Part shown: positions 26,478 through 34,889 of the stretch, piece after piece
How positions within the stretch are numbered: the first letter of the stretch is position 1
Layout: every line of letters begins with the position of its first letter
Source of the DNA: Alteromonas sp. RKMC-009
GTDB lineage: Bacteria > Pseudomonadota > Gammaproteobacteria > Enterobacterales > Alteromonadaceae
NCBI RefSeq assembly: GCF_003584565.2
Contig: NZ_CP031010.1
Location: 4,340,001 to 4,404,000, forward strand
Direction: 5' to 3'
DNA length: 64,000 bases
Notes under the pieces: model-generated
Told to the model about the DNA's origin: nothing
What the model saw: the letters and a program-made list of their open reading frames with translations, nothing else
The model's database searches: none
Translations under genes and position numbers: made by a program

Positions 26478-26498
26478 ACGTAACTAGTTACGTATATT
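26473..26498. promoter_or_regulatory. Perfect 26-bp palindromic operator
   Basis: The half-site AATATACGTAACT (26473-26485) is followed directly by its exact reverse complement (26486-26498). It overlaps the -10 box and predicted start site and ends 14 bases before the MarR-GNAT start codon. This is the expected placement for an autorepressor site of a dimeric MarR protein. Confidence 0.75.
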
Positions 26499-26512
26499 GT
26501 GGAGTTTGGGAA

Positions 26513-27454
26513 ATGGGTGATGTTTTACAACTGGCAGGTGCAGCTGCACTGGGCAGCCGGTTCAGAAGATTGTCTGAAAAGCTGGTTGCACAGGCCAGTG
26601 AAGTCTATAAAGCGTATAACGTTCCCATGGAACCAAGCTGGTTTCCTGTTATGTATAGTCTGATGCAGGAGTCGCCATTAAGTGTGAGTACCATTGCAGA
26701 AATTACCGGCCAGTCTCACCCGTTTGTCAGTAAAACCACCGCTCAGATGAAAAGCGCAGGATTACTTGTTACCCGCCCCTCTGAGCAGGATAAGCGGGTG
26801 CAATTGCTTTCACTGTCAGATAAAGCACTGACGATGCAGCCGGTGCTTGAAAAGCAAATAGCCGACATCGGCAGTGCCCTTAATTCAGCACTGAACGACG
26901 TGGCGCCGGACTTCCTTGAAAAGCTGGGTGCCGTAGAAACCCTGCTGTCACAAACGTCTTTGCTGGGCCTGATAAAACAAAAGGCAACACGGGGATTCCG
27001 CGTAATTGACTATTCCCCTGAGCATCGTGATGCGTTTTACCAGCTCAATAAGCACTGGATAGAACGCTATTTCACCATGGAAAGCTCAGATCATGCCTCG
27101 CTGGGGGACCCCGAAAATTACATTCTGAAAAAAGGGGGCCATGTTTTGTTGGTGCAAAATCCTGCCGGTGATATTTGCGGAACGGTAGCACTGATAGCCA
27201 TGGATGATGACTGCTATGAACTGGCTAAAATGGCTGTGGCAGACAGCGAACAGGGCAAAGGTTTGGGAGCACTCCTCGGGGAAGCTGCCATACAAAAGGC
27301 CCGTGATGCCGGAGCGAAGAAGCTTTACCTGGAAAGTAACAGGAAACTGGCACCGGCCATCAGCCTTTACCGCAAACTGGGGTTCAAAGAAGTGGATAAA
27401 CCCACACCTTCACCCTACGCGCGGTGCGATATACAAATGCAGCTAATGCTGTAA
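26513..27454 (+). CDS. MarR-type regulator fused to GNAT acetyltransferase
   Basis: The 313-residue protein has an N-terminal winged-helix MarR domain (about 1-150; LSVSTIAEITGQSHPFVSKTTAQMKSAGLLVTRP with recognition helix and wing). A C-terminal GNAT domain (about 160-310) has the acetyl-CoA pyrophosphate loop DSEQGKGLGALLGEAAIQ and LYLESNRKLAPAISLYRKLGFKE. The fusion is a known architecture; its substrate is unknown. TGTGGAG precedes the ATG. A perfect 26-bp palindrome overlaps its promoter, so it most likely represses itself. It is followed by the terminator shared with rplI, so it is transcribed alone. Confidence 0.9.
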   Translation: MGDVLQLAGAAALGSRFRRLSEKLVAQASEVYKAYNVPMEPSWFPVMYSLMQESPLSVSTIAEITGQSHPFVSKTTAQMKSAGLLVTRPSEQDKRVQLLSLSDKALTMQPVLEKQIADIGSALNSALNDVAPDFLEKLGAVETLLSQTSLLGLIKQKATRGFRVIDYSPEHRDAFYQLNKHWIERYFTMESSDHASLGDPENYILKKGGHVLLVQNPAGDICGTVALIAMDDDCYELAKMAVADSEQGKGLGALLGEAAIQKARDAGAKKLYLESNRKLAPAISLYRKLGFKEVDKPTPSPYARCDIQMQLML

Positions 27455-27483
27455 GTTGATACGGGAAACATTTTAACGGGCAT

Positions 27484-27514
27484 AAAAAAACCGCTGCAAG
27501 TGCAGCGGTTTTCA
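27484..27514. terminator. Bidirectional rho-independent terminator (MarR-GNAT gene / rplI)
   Basis: AAACCGCTGC (27488-27497) pairs perfectly with GCAGCGGTTT (27502-27511) around AAGT. There is an A-run on the left and T-run on the right, giving U-tracts in both directions. Confidence 0.88.
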
Positions 27515-27536
27515 GTATTACTTAATCAACTGGCAA

Positions 27537-27989
27537 TTAAGCTTCTGCAACAATAACAACCTTAACAGATGTCATTACTTCAGAGTGTAACTGCAGGTCG
27601 ATGTCGTATTCGCCAGTTTCACGCAGTGTACCGGTAGGCAGTTTAACTTCTGCTTTAGATACTTCAACGCCGGCAGCAGTGATTGCTTCAGCGATGTCAC
27701 GTGTACCGATTGAACCGAACAGTTTGCCTTCGTCACCAGCAGGAGCAGCGATAGTCACTTCACCCAGTTCAGCAACTTTAGCAGCACGAGCTTCAGCAGC
27801 AGACAACTGGTCAGCGATTTTCGCTTCCAGCTCTGCGCGGCGAGCTTCAAACTTCTCAACGTTAGCTTTAGTTGCAGGAACTGCTTTACCCTGTGGGAAC
27901 AGGAAGTTACGCGCAAAACCAGCTTTAACGTTAACTGTATCGCCCAGACCACCAAGGTTAGCGATTTTGTCTAATAAGATGATTTCCAT
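27537..27989 (-). CDS. rplI: 50S ribosomal protein L9
   Basis: A 150-residue protein of the large ribosomal subunit. The N-terminal L9 domain begins [30 protein letters not shown] (the conserved L9 signature), followed by the long connecting helix rich in Ala/Glu/Lys (about 40-75) and the C-terminal domain. The length equals that of typical gammaproteobacterial L9. It is the last gene of the rpsF-rpsR-rplI operon, 20 bases after rpsR. Confidence 0.97.
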   Translation of the reverse strand: MEIILLDKIANLGGLGDTVNVKAGFARNFLFPQGKAVPATKANVEKFEARRAELEAKIADQLSAAEARAAKVAELGEVTIAAPAGDEGKLFGSIGTRDIAEAITAAGVEVSKAEVKLPTGTLRETGEYDIDLQLHSEVMTSVKVVIVAEA

Positions 27990-28009
27990 CTAAGTTACTC
28001 CTTCGCCAA

Positions 28010-28240
28010 TTACTTGTTGTGTGAATCTGTGTACGGCAGCAGTGCTAAGAAACGCGCACGTTTAATAGCAGTAGACAGCTGACGCTGATACTTTGCACTG
28101 GTACCAGTGATACGGCTAGGAACGATTTTACCGCTCTCAGTGATGTAGTTTTTCAGTGTAGCAATATCTTTATAATCGATTTGCTCAACACCTTCTGCAG
28201 AAAAACGGCAGAACTTACGACGTCTGAAAAAACGAGCCAT
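28010..28240 (-). CDS. rpsR: 30S ribosomal protein S18
   Basis: A 76-residue, strongly basic protein of the small subunit, with [17 protein letters not shown] at the N-terminus, [17 protein letters not shown] and the [28 protein letters not shown] core. S18 forms a heterodimer with S6, encoded just upstream. The gap to rpsF is only 11 bases, leaving no room for priB, which lies between these genes in enterobacteria. Confidence 0.97.
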   Translation of the reverse strand: MARFFRRRKFCRFSAEGVEQIDYKDIATLKNYITESGKIVPSRITGTSAKYQRQLSTAIKRARFLALLPYTDSHNK

Positions 28241-28251
28241 GATAGATCTCC

Positions 28252-28650
28252 TTACGCGTTGTCTTCAGTGGTTTCAGTTTTCTTTTCCGCGCGCTCACCG
28301 CGTGGAGCAGAATCGTCACGACGCTCACGACGTTCTTCCTTCATCATTGGAGAAGGTTCAGTCACAGCGTTCTTCGTGCGCATAACCAGGTTACGCAGGA
28401 TCACATCGTTAAAGCGGAAAGCATTTTCCAGCTCGTCAACAGCTTCTGCAGTTGCTTCAGCGTTGATCAAAACGTAGTGTGCTTTGTGAAGCTTTTCGAT
28501 TGGGTAAGCCAGTTGACGACGGCCCCAGTCTTCCAGACGATGGATTTGACCACCTTCTTGCTTCAGGATAGTGGTATAACGCTCGATCATACCAGGTACT
28601 TGTTCACTCTGATCAGGGTGAACCATAAATACGATTTCGTAATGACGCAT
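28252..28650 (-). CDS. rpsF: 30S ribosomal protein S6
   Basis: A 132-residue small-subunit protein. The S6 fold covers about 1-95 ([56 protein letters not shown]) and is followed by an acidic/basic low-complexity tail (about 100-132). It is the first gene of its operon. A promoter (28741-28769) and a possible leader hairpin precede it. S6-S18 leader binding is a known autoregulation in many bacteria; whether this leader carries that motif I cannot confirm. Confidence 0.97.
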   Translation of the reverse strand: MRHYEIVFMVHPDQSEQVPGMIERYTTILKQEGGQIHRLEDWGRRQLAYPIEKLHKAHYVLINAEATAEAVDELENAFRFNDVILRNLVMRTKNAVTEPSPMMKEERRERRDDSAPRGERAEKKTETTEDNA

Positions 28651-28681
28651 TACACGCTCCTTACGGTTGTAGCCTCGACAG

Positions 28682-28731
28682 TACAGCCAAACTGTATAGA
28701 GACAAGGAACTAGATAGGTTTGATGGCTGTA
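28682..28731 (-). promoter_or_regulatory. Possible structured leader of the rpsF operon
   Basis: TACAGCC-AAAC (28682-28692) can pair with GTTT-(GAT)-GGCTGTA (28718-28731), giving a stem with a three-base bulge between the predicted promoter and rpsF. Position fits an S6:S18-responsive leader, but I do not see a clear conserved CCG box. Confidence 0.35.
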
Positions 28732-28740
28732 AGGGCGCGC

Positions 28741-28769
28741 ATTATATAGATCAATTGTTCACCAGACAA
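28741..28769 (-). promoter_or_regulatory. Predicted sigma-70 promoter of the rpsF operon
   Basis: On the minus strand TTGTCT (28764-28769), a 17-base spacer and a consensus TATAAT (28741-28746), followed by a G/C-rich GCGCGCCC stretch resembling a stringent-response discriminator. Confidence 0.7.
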
Positions 28770-28859
28770 GCAAATTAACCATATGCCGTGTATTGTCTCA
28801 GAACACGGCACATGCCGCCTGTGCGTTAACACAAACTGTGCAATCCGGTAAGCACGGCT

Positions 28860-30527
28860 TTACAGGGCGATATCTGCCACTTCAGACTTTTCAACCACTG
28901 GTACACCCGCTTCCGGTACTGGTGCTTTCCCGGTTGCAGCAACCGGCTTTTTCAGATGCAGGGTCTCGCTGGTCGCATTGAGCTCATCCAGTGTTGCGTT
29001 CACATTGCCATTCAGTTTAGTGCCGTAGGACGGGATAATCGCTTTCAGTTGCGGCAGCCATTCACCGGACACTTTGTCAGGAAATGCCTGCTCCATCAGA
29101 TTAAGCATAATCGGCGCAGCGGTAGACGCGCCGGGCGATGCCCCCAGCAGTGCTGTCAGAGACTTATCCTTCGACACAACCACTTCGGTACCAAACTGAA
29201 GACGACCACCGGTTTGCGGATCTTTCTTGATGATCTGTACACGCTGACCGGCGGTAATCAATTTCCAGTCTTCTGCTTTCGCTTCAGGGTAATACTTCCG
29301 TAACTCTTCCAGTCTGTCTTCGTCATCCAGCATTACCTGACTTATCAGATACTGCACCAGATTGAAGTTGTCCAGACCCACTTCTGTCATGGGGATAAGA
29401 TTAGACGTCGTGGTTGAATGAATCAGATCCCACAGCGAACCATTCTTCAGGAATTTGGTTGAGAATGTGGCAAAGGGGCCGAACAACACGATCTCTTTGC
29501 CATCGATGCGGCGGGCGTCCAGATGGGGAACCGACATAGGCGGAGCACCTACTTCAGCCTGACCATAAGCTTTCACTTTATGATTTGCGACAATTTCCGG
29601 GTTATCGGTATACAGGAACTGTCCACCCACCGGGAAGCCGCCATAACTTTCAGCTTCCGGAATACCCGAAGCCTGTAAAAGCGGTAAAGCGGCGCCACCG
29701 GCACCAATAAAGACGAAATTTGCATCAACGGTATATTCTTTATCTGCCACTAAGTCGGCAATCAGCACATGCCAGGAGCCGTCTTCGTTCTGGCTCAGCC
29801 CGCGCACTTCAGAGCGCAGGCGCAGCTCAAAGTTATCCTGAGATTTTAGCCCGTTCACCAGCTGACGAGTGATCTCTCCGTAATTGACATCGGTACCGAT
29901 GACGGAACGGGTGGCTGCAATTTTTTGCTGCGGATCACGCCCGGCAATTAAAAGAGGCGCCCATTTGCCAATCTGAACCGGATCTTCGCTGTAATCCATG
30001 CTGTTGAATAAACTGTGCTTCTGCAACTCAGCATAGCGGGCGCGGAGGAAGTTCACGTTAGTATCGCCCCAGACGAAACTCATGTGGTCGACGCTGCGGA
30101 TAAACGACTCAGGATCATGCATGTGACCATTTTCAACCTGAGACGCCCAGAACTGCCGGCTTATCTGAAAAGCTTCATTGACCTTCACAGCTTTATCGAT
30201 ATTAACCGAACCGTCTTCCTGTTGCGGTGTGTAGTTAAGTTCCATCAAAGCAGAGTGGCCGGTTCCGGCGTTATTCCAGCCGTTTGAACTTTCCTCGCCG
30301 GGACCATCCAGACGCTCGGCCATCAACATGGACCACGACGGCTCAAGTTCCTGCAGATAAGTCCCCAGGGTTGCACTCATAATACCGCCACCGATTAGCA
30401 GTACATCAACTTTGGTACTGGCTTTAATGTCTCTGCCAGAATCATCTTTTACCGATGAATAGATGAACGAAGCGGCAACCACCGCCACTAATGAGCAACC
30501 GGTAATTGCTCTTTTTGAAAATCGCAT
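28860..30527 (-). CDS. mqo: Malate:quinone oxidoreductase
   Basis: It oxidises L-malate to oxaloacetate and passes electrons to the quinone pool, as part of the TCA cycle. The 555-residue protein has a hydrophobic N-terminus (about 8-22), the FAD Rossmann motif [16 protein letters not shown], and the Mqo block [23 protein letters not shown]. It ends with a Pro/Val-rich tail. The start at ATG 30527 follows CAGGAG; the longer frame upstream has no ribosome site. It is monocistronic, separated from the sugar operon on its right by 302 bases. No malate dehydrogenase gene is seen nearby. Confidence 0.95.
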   Translation of the reverse strand: MRFSKRAITGCSLVAVVAASFIYSSVKDDSGRDIKASTKVDVLLIGGGIMSATLGTYLQELEPSWSMLMAERLDGPGEESSNGWNNAGTGHSALMELNYTPQQEDGSVNIDKAVKVNEAFQISRQFWASQVENGHMHDPESFIRSVDHMSFVWGDTNVNFLRARYAELQKHSLFNSMDYSEDPVQIGKWAPLLIAGRDPQQKIAATRSVIGTDVNYGEITRQLVNGLKSQDNFELRLRSEVRGLSQNEDGSWHVLIADLVADKEYTVDANFVFIGAGGAALPLLQASGIPEAESYGGFPVGGQFLYTDNPEIVANHKVKAYGQAEVGAPPMSVPHLDARRIDGKEIVLFGPFATFSTKFLKNGSLWDLIHSTTTSNLIPMTEVGLDNFNLVQYLISQVMLDDEDRLEELRKYYPEAKAEDWKLITAGQRVQIIKKDPQTGGRLQFGTEVVVSKDKSLTALLGASPGASTAAPIMLNLMEQAFPDKVSGEWLPQLKAIIPSYGTKLNGNVNATLDELNATSETLHLKKPVAATGKAPVPEAGVPVVEKSEVADIAL

Positions 30528-30780
30528 AGGAACTCCTGGTACACGAAAGGGAGAATGCTGGAAACACGCAGGCTGCGGCACTCAGATCAATGCCAGCTTG
30601 AATAGCATAATTTGGTAAACAGGAGCGGTTTTATCGCCGACTGGCACAAATGAAAAGTTAATATACGGGCCGGAAAAACTCACTTTCCTTTTATTAACAA
30701 GCCATTTATCTGCCCATCACTTTTTTCACTTTTACGATCAGGGCTTATAAAAGTCTCGTTACGGGGCTGGCAACTACGCA

Positions 30781-30808
30781 TAAAAAAGCCGCGATAATTC
30801 GCGGCTTT
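30781..30808 (-). terminator. Rho-independent terminator of the seven-gene sugar operon
   Basis: AAAGCCGCGA (30785-30794) pairs perfectly with TCGCGGCTTT (30799-30808). Read leftward the stem is followed by a T-run. The remainder of the gap 30528-30780 holds only upstream sequence of mqo; I see no gene. Confidence 0.85.
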
Positions 30809-30829
30809 GAAGGTTTATCACTGTAAAGC

Positions 30830-31609
30830 TTAACGGAAGTCCGTCAGAGTATTCTGGCCGATTTCACGTACCCAGATATTACGGAAGCTCACAGGGTTAC
30901 TGTGGTCCTGTAACTGGATAGGTGCACAACCATGCGCTTCATAAGAAGGTCCGCCAATCCATTCGGTCTTACCTAAGATTTCAGTGTGGTTTTGTACCAG
31001 CACACCGTTAATTAAAACGGTCAGGTAACCCGGTTTCACCAGTTCATCACCATCAAACTCAGGCGCATTAAAAATGATGTCGTAACTCTGCCACTCACCC
31101 GGCGGATTCACCGGGTTAACCAACGGGATAGCCTGCTTGTAGATACTGCCTGCCTGACCATTGGGGTAAGTTTTATTGTTATAAGAGTCCAGAACCTGAA
31201 CTTCATAACGCTGCTGCAGGAAAATACCTGAGTTGTTGCGCTGCTGGCTTTCCAGCCCTTCAACATCCTCAGGCGTTTTCCACTCAGCATGCAGTTGTAC
31301 GCTGCAGAAAGACTGCTTGCTGACAATATCACCGGTACCCGGTTTTACAGTTAGCGTGCCGTCTTCTACCGTCCACTTCGCTTCACCACCTTTCAGTGAT
31401 TCAAAAGCGGATAGGTCAGTACCGTCAAACAGTACCACCGCATCAGAAGGTGCTTTGCCCGGCGCGGTTTCAACCATAGCAGGAACAGGTTCCCACACTT
31501 CGGATTTAGCAGCCTGCTCTTCCGGACTCAGTTCCTTCGCCATTGACGCTGTTGACGCCAGTGACAGTGCTAAGCCGGATAGCAATGTTGTTTTTGTCAT
31601 CTTTTTCAT
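30830..31609 (-). CDS. Exported DUF1080 protein, 3-keto-disaccharide hydrolase family
   Basis: A 259-residue protein with a Sec signal peptide ([24 protein letters not shown]) and one DUF1080 domain (about 55-255), a concanavalin-like beta-sandwich. Members hydrolyse glycosidic bonds of 3-keto-glucosides. Visible features are [12 protein letters not shown], the [19 protein letters not shown] block and [21 protein letters not shown], the usual end of the domain. It is the last gene of the operon that also encodes a sugar C3-oxidising GMC enzyme, so it probably cleaves the 3-keto product in the periplasm. A strong terminator follows. Confidence 0.85.
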   Translation of the reverse strand: MKKMTKTTLLSGLALSLASTASMAKELSPEEQAAKSEVWEPVPAMVETAPGKAPSDAVVLFDGTDLSAFESLKGGEAKWTVEDGTLTVKPGTGDIVSKQSFCSVQLHAEWKTPEDVEGLESQQRNNSGIFLQQRYEVQVLDSYNNKTYPNGQAGSIYKQAIPLVNPVNPPGEWQSYDIIFNAPEFDGDELVKPGYLTVLINGVLVQNHTEILGKTEWIGGPSYEAHGCAPIQLQDHSNPVSFRNIWVREIGQNTLTDFR

Positions 31610-31655
31610 TATGTGCCCTTAATATTGAAATGATGGTGTTGGTGAAAAGGCTACC

Positions 31656-32273
31656 TCAGGTAGCCCAGGCTCTGTCACCTTTCTTATAAGGGATATCTTC
31701 GTATTTAGTCGGAATGGCAACGTAACGCAGTACTTTCGTCGAGCCAACTTCTGACGTGAAGAACGAGAACAACACCAGTTGCTTAATCAGCGAGAAGTAG
31801 TGAGGAGCAACCAGCTCTTCATCCCATGGCGCTCCCGCATTAGGATTGCTCATGGCTACATCACCCCAAATGCCTTTCTTAGCATTATAGGCTTTAGCTT
31901 CTTCGTCGAGCGCAGACAGCAATTCCATCTTCTGCTCAGCAGAAAGTAACAGGAAGTCTTTGCCATACTCTTTTTCAGCACGCTTCTTCAGGGTTACCAG
32001 GCCTTCTTTGAAGGTTTTCTGCATAGTCGGGTGATAGCAGTCTGCTACCAGTACGGCCATACAGCTACCTACGTCGGCGTCTTTTGCTCCCGGTGTGTCG
32101 GTACGGGGAAGGATGACTTCGCCCAGTTCGTTGAAGAAGGCTACGTCTTCCTTGCTGAAACCGGTGTCGGACAGCGGCACCACTGGCAGATTTTCATAAG
32201 CCAGCGCTTTGCCACCTACAAATGCAACACCTGTGGCAGCGGTGATGAATTTCAATAAATCACGACGATTCAT
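31656..32273 (-). CDS. Gluconate 2-dehydrogenase subunit 3 family protein, Tat-exported small subunit
   Basis: A 205-residue protein with a twin-arginine signal (MNRRDLLKFITAATGVAFVGG, cleavage near ALA-Y26). The mature part is of the gluconate 2-dehydrogenase subunit 3 type (DVAFFNELGEVILPRTDTPGAKDADV). In FAD-dependent glucose and gluconate dehydrogenases this subunit is needed for folding and hitchhiker export of the catalytic subunit, which has no signal of its own. It begins two bases after the GMC gene ends, so the two are translated as a pair. Position and family are clear; partnership is inferred. Confidence 0.88.
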   Translation of the reverse strand: MNRRDLLKFITAATGVAFVGGKALAYENLPVVPLSDTGFSKEDVAFFNELGEVILPRTDTPGAKDADVGSCMAVLVADCYHPTMQKTFKEGLVTLKKRAEKEYGKDFLLLSAEQKMELLSALDEEAKAYNAKKGIWGDVAMSNPNAGAPWDEELVAPHYFSLIKQLVLFSFFTSEVGSTKVLRYVAIPTKYEDIPYKKGDRAWAT

Positions 32274-32275
32274 GG

Positions 32276-33958
32276 CTACAGGTTTCCTTTTTTCAGTTCG
32301 TCTACTGCAAAGTCTGCTGCACGGGCAGTCATTGCCATGTAGGTCAGAGACGGGTTAACACACGATGCTGAAGTCATTGCCGCACCATCGGTCACGAACA
32401 CGTTTGGTGCATCCCAAACCTGATTGTGCTTGTTAAGTACTGAACTCTTCGGATCGCGGCCCATACGCGCCGTACCCATTTCGTGAATACCCATACCCGG
32501 TGCGTAATCAGCATCATAACCCTGAACATTCTTAAGGCCAGCAGCCTCAAACATGTCAATGGCGTCCTGCTTCATATCTTTACGCATTTTGTATTCGTTT
32601 TCACGGATCTTAACGTCCATGGCAAGTACCGGCAGACCCCATTTATCTTTCTTCTTGCTATCAAGATAGATACGGTTGTCATGATGCGGCAGCATTTCAC
32701 CGAACGCTGTCATACCAATAGTCCAGTCACCCGGCTCAGACATCGCATCTTTCAGGTTAGACCCCAGACCAAGTTCGGCGATGTCTTTACGCCAGCCACC
32801 ACGGCTTGCAGAACCCTGATAACCGAAGCCACGTACGTAATCACGCTTGTCGCCATCCCAGTTACGGAAACGGGGCACATAGAAACCAGCCGGACGACGG
32901 CCGAAGTAATAGCTGTCTTCGTACCCTTCAACACTGGCGCTTGCGCCTACGCGGAAGTGGTGGTCCATGACGTTATGACCCAGCTCGCCAGAACTGCTGC
33001 CCAGACCGCCTTCCCAGACATCAGTTGCCGAGTTCATCAGCAGCCATGCAGAGTTAAAGGCAGAGGCGTTTACGAATACAATTTTACTGTTGAACTCGTA
33101 AGTCTCGTTAGTTTCAGCATCAATGATTTCAACACCGGTTGCACGCTTCTTATCTTTATCGTATTTGATTTCTTTTACGATGGAGAAAGGACGCACTGTC
33201 AGGTTGCCGGTTGCCATTGCTGCCGGCAGCGTAGAAGACTGAGTTGAGAAATAGCCGCCAAACGGACAGCCTAACCAGCACTTGTTACGGAACTGACAAC
33301 CCACACGGATATCATTAATCCCCTGGGTAATGTTTGCTGAACGTGAGTGGATGAAATGACGTGAACCACCAAACGCTTTCTTAACGCGGGCAGCAACGTC
33401 TTTTTCAACCGCATTCAGCGGAATAGGAGGCATGAAGTGACCGTCAGGCAGAACGCTCAAGCCTTCACGGGTACCACTGATACCAGCATATTTTTCAACG
33501 TAGTCATACCATGGCGACAGGTCTTCATAACGAATTGGCCAGTCAACGGCGATACCTTCTTTGCCGTTAGCCATGAAATCTTCCGGATTCAGACGGTAGC
33601 TCTGACGTCCCCATAACAGTGAACGTCCGCCCATTTGGTAGGCGCGGTACCAGTCAAAACGTTCTTTTTCAATGTATGGCGCTTCCTGCTCATTAGCCCA
33701 CATGCCAAGCGTCATTTCATTCAGCGGGTAATCGCGGGAAAGTGCAGGATAAACTTCTTTCATGTCCTGCGTAGCCAGGCCCCGGTGAGGATAGTCCCAG
33801 CTTTCTTTATGCGCATTAATATAATCTTTAACGTGCTCAATATTTCGGCCACGTTCCAGCATGAGTACTTTCAGGCCTTTCTCGGTCAGTTCTTTGGCAG
33901 CCCAGCCGCCACTGATCCCCGATCCGACAACGATCGCATCATAGTTATTACTTGCCAT
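32276..33958 (-). CDS. GMC-family FAD oxidoreductase, probable sugar 3-dehydrogenase catalytic subunit
   Basis: A 560-residue flavoprotein. The FAD motif is YDAIVVGSGISGGWAAKEL at the N-terminus; the GMC C-terminal domain has GIHEMGTARMG and CVNPSLTYMAMT with the catalytic His and Asn. A C-x5-C-x3-C pattern at Cys221, 227 and 231 has the same spacing as the 3Fe-4S ligands of bacterial FAD-glucose dehydrogenases, so an iron-sulfur cluster is likely. It has no signal peptide and probably travels through Tat bound to the small subunit. With DUF1080 in the operon, oxidation of a glycoside at C3 is the best guess. No cytochrome c subunit is encoded nearby. Confidence 0.88.
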   Translation of the reverse strand: MASNNYDAIVVGSGISGGWAAKELTEKGLKVLMLERGRNIEHVKDYINAHKESWDYPHRGLATQDMKEVYPALSRDYPLNEMTLGMWANEQEAPYIEKERFDWYRAYQMGGRSLLWGRQSYRLNPEDFMANGKEGIAVDWPIRYEDLSPWYDYVEKYAGISGTREGLSVLPDGHFMPPIPLNAVEKDVAARVKKAFGGSRHFIHSRSANITQGINDIRVGCQFRNKCWLGCPFGGYFSTQSSTLPAAMATGNLTVRPFSIVKEIKYDKDKKRATGVEIIDAETNETYEFNSKIVFVNASAFNSAWLLMNSATDVWEGGLGSSSGELGHNVMDHHFRVGASASVEGYEDSYYFGRRPAGFYVPRFRNWDGDKRDYVRGFGYQGSASRGGWRKDIAELGLGSNLKDAMSEPGDWTIGMTAFGEMLPHHDNRIYLDSKKKDKWGLPVLAMDVKIRENEYKMRKDMKQDAIDMFEAAGLKNVQGYDADYAPGMGIHEMGTARMGRDPKSSVLNKHNQVWDAPNVFVTDGAAMTSASCVNPSLTYMAMTARAADFAVDELKKGNL

Positions 33959-34001
33959 GTTTTGTCCCCTTAAACACGTCCGGCAAAAGCGTTTCTACTG
34001 A

Positions 34002-34889
34002 TCAGACATCACAAATGCGGATCGCCTGGTTAAGCGACTTCAGTTTGCCTGCCTTACTGTCTGGAGTTGGAATAAATTCCTGGGCCAGATACCCGTCAAA
34101 CGGTAAATCCTTAATCGCTTTCGCAATGGCCGGATAATACAGTTCCTGAGAGTCATCAATCTCGTGACGCCCCGGCACACCCGCTGTGTGGTAATGCCCG
34201 AAATACTGATGGTTGTCACGTATGGTGCGAATGATGTCACCCTCGCTTATCTGCATATGGTAGATATCGTACAGCAATTTAAAATGCGCTGATCCCAGCC
34301 GGCGACACAGCTCGATACCCCAGGCTGAATTGTCGGCCATGTAATCAGGATGATTGACCTTGCTGTTAAACAGTTCCATTTGCAGCACTACCCCGTGCTT
34401 TTCAGCATGAGGCAGAATTTGTGATAGCCCTTTAACGGCATTTTTCAGTCCGGTTTCGTTGTCCATACCCCGTTTGTTACCACTAAAACAAATGAGGTTG
34501 GTGTAACCGGCTGCTGCCACTTTCTCTATATGCGGAATGTAACGTTCGATGAGCGCTTCATGAAAACGGTCGTCACACCAACCGTCTTCAAGGTTCAGTT
34601 CAGCACCATTACACATAGAGCAATGCACGCCATGTTTCTTAAGGATATGCCACTCATCAGGACCCACTAAGTCGATCGCTGAAAAGCCCATATCTTTAAT
34701 GGCAAGGCAAAGCTCCTCTAAAGAAAGATCCGGAAATGTCCAACGCGCCACTGCGTGTTTGATATTTCCTTTGAGGGCGGCATGCTGGCTTGTGCCAGCA
34801 TGCGCGTGAAGAGATAAAGCACTGGTCGCTGTCAGCCCAACCCCTGACAGCGCCAGCCCTTTAAGCACCGCTCTACGCGAATTACGCAT
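34002..34889 (-). CDS. Tat-exported TIM-barrel sugar isomerase/epimerase family protein
   Basis: A 295-residue protein of the AP-endonuclease-2-like TIM-barrel family (hydroxypyruvate isomerase group). A twin-arginine signal (NSRRAVLKGLALSGVGLTATSALSLHAHA) indicates periplasmic action. Probable metal ligands are Glu in QMELFN, Asp in LLYDIYHMQ, His in YFGHYHTAGVPGRHE and Glu in LAQEFIP. Related TIM-barrel enzymes catalyse elimination or hydration of 3-keto sugars, which fits this operon. The annotation as hydroxypyruvate isomerase would be misleading because that enzyme is cytoplasmic. The start overlaps the transporter gene's end by eight bases. Confidence 0.83.
   Translation of the reverse strand: MRNSRRAVLKGLALSGVGLTATSALSLHAHAGTSQHAALKGNIKHAVARWTFPDLSLEELCLAIKDMGFSAIDLVGPDEWHILKKHGVHCSMCNGAELNLEDGWCDDRFHEALIERYIPHIEKVAAAGYTNLICFSGNKRGMDNETGLKNAVKGLSQILPHAEKHGVVLQMELFNSKVNHPDYMADNSAWGIELCRRLGSAHFKLLYDIYHMQISEGDIIRTIRDNHQYFGHYHTAGVPGRHEIDDSQELYYPAIAKAIKDLPFDGYLAQEFIPTPDSKAGKLKSLNQAIRICDV

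Noticed and set aside
32483..33247. A 254-codon open frame on the + strand opposite the GMC oxidoreductase
   Set aside because: It lies fully within the well-supported GMC gene, has no ribosome site and no recognisable family features; it is a shadow frame.
34002..34889. Annotation as hydroxypyruvate isomerase
   Set aside because: The barrel family fits but the Tat signal and operon context argue against that cytoplasmic reaction.
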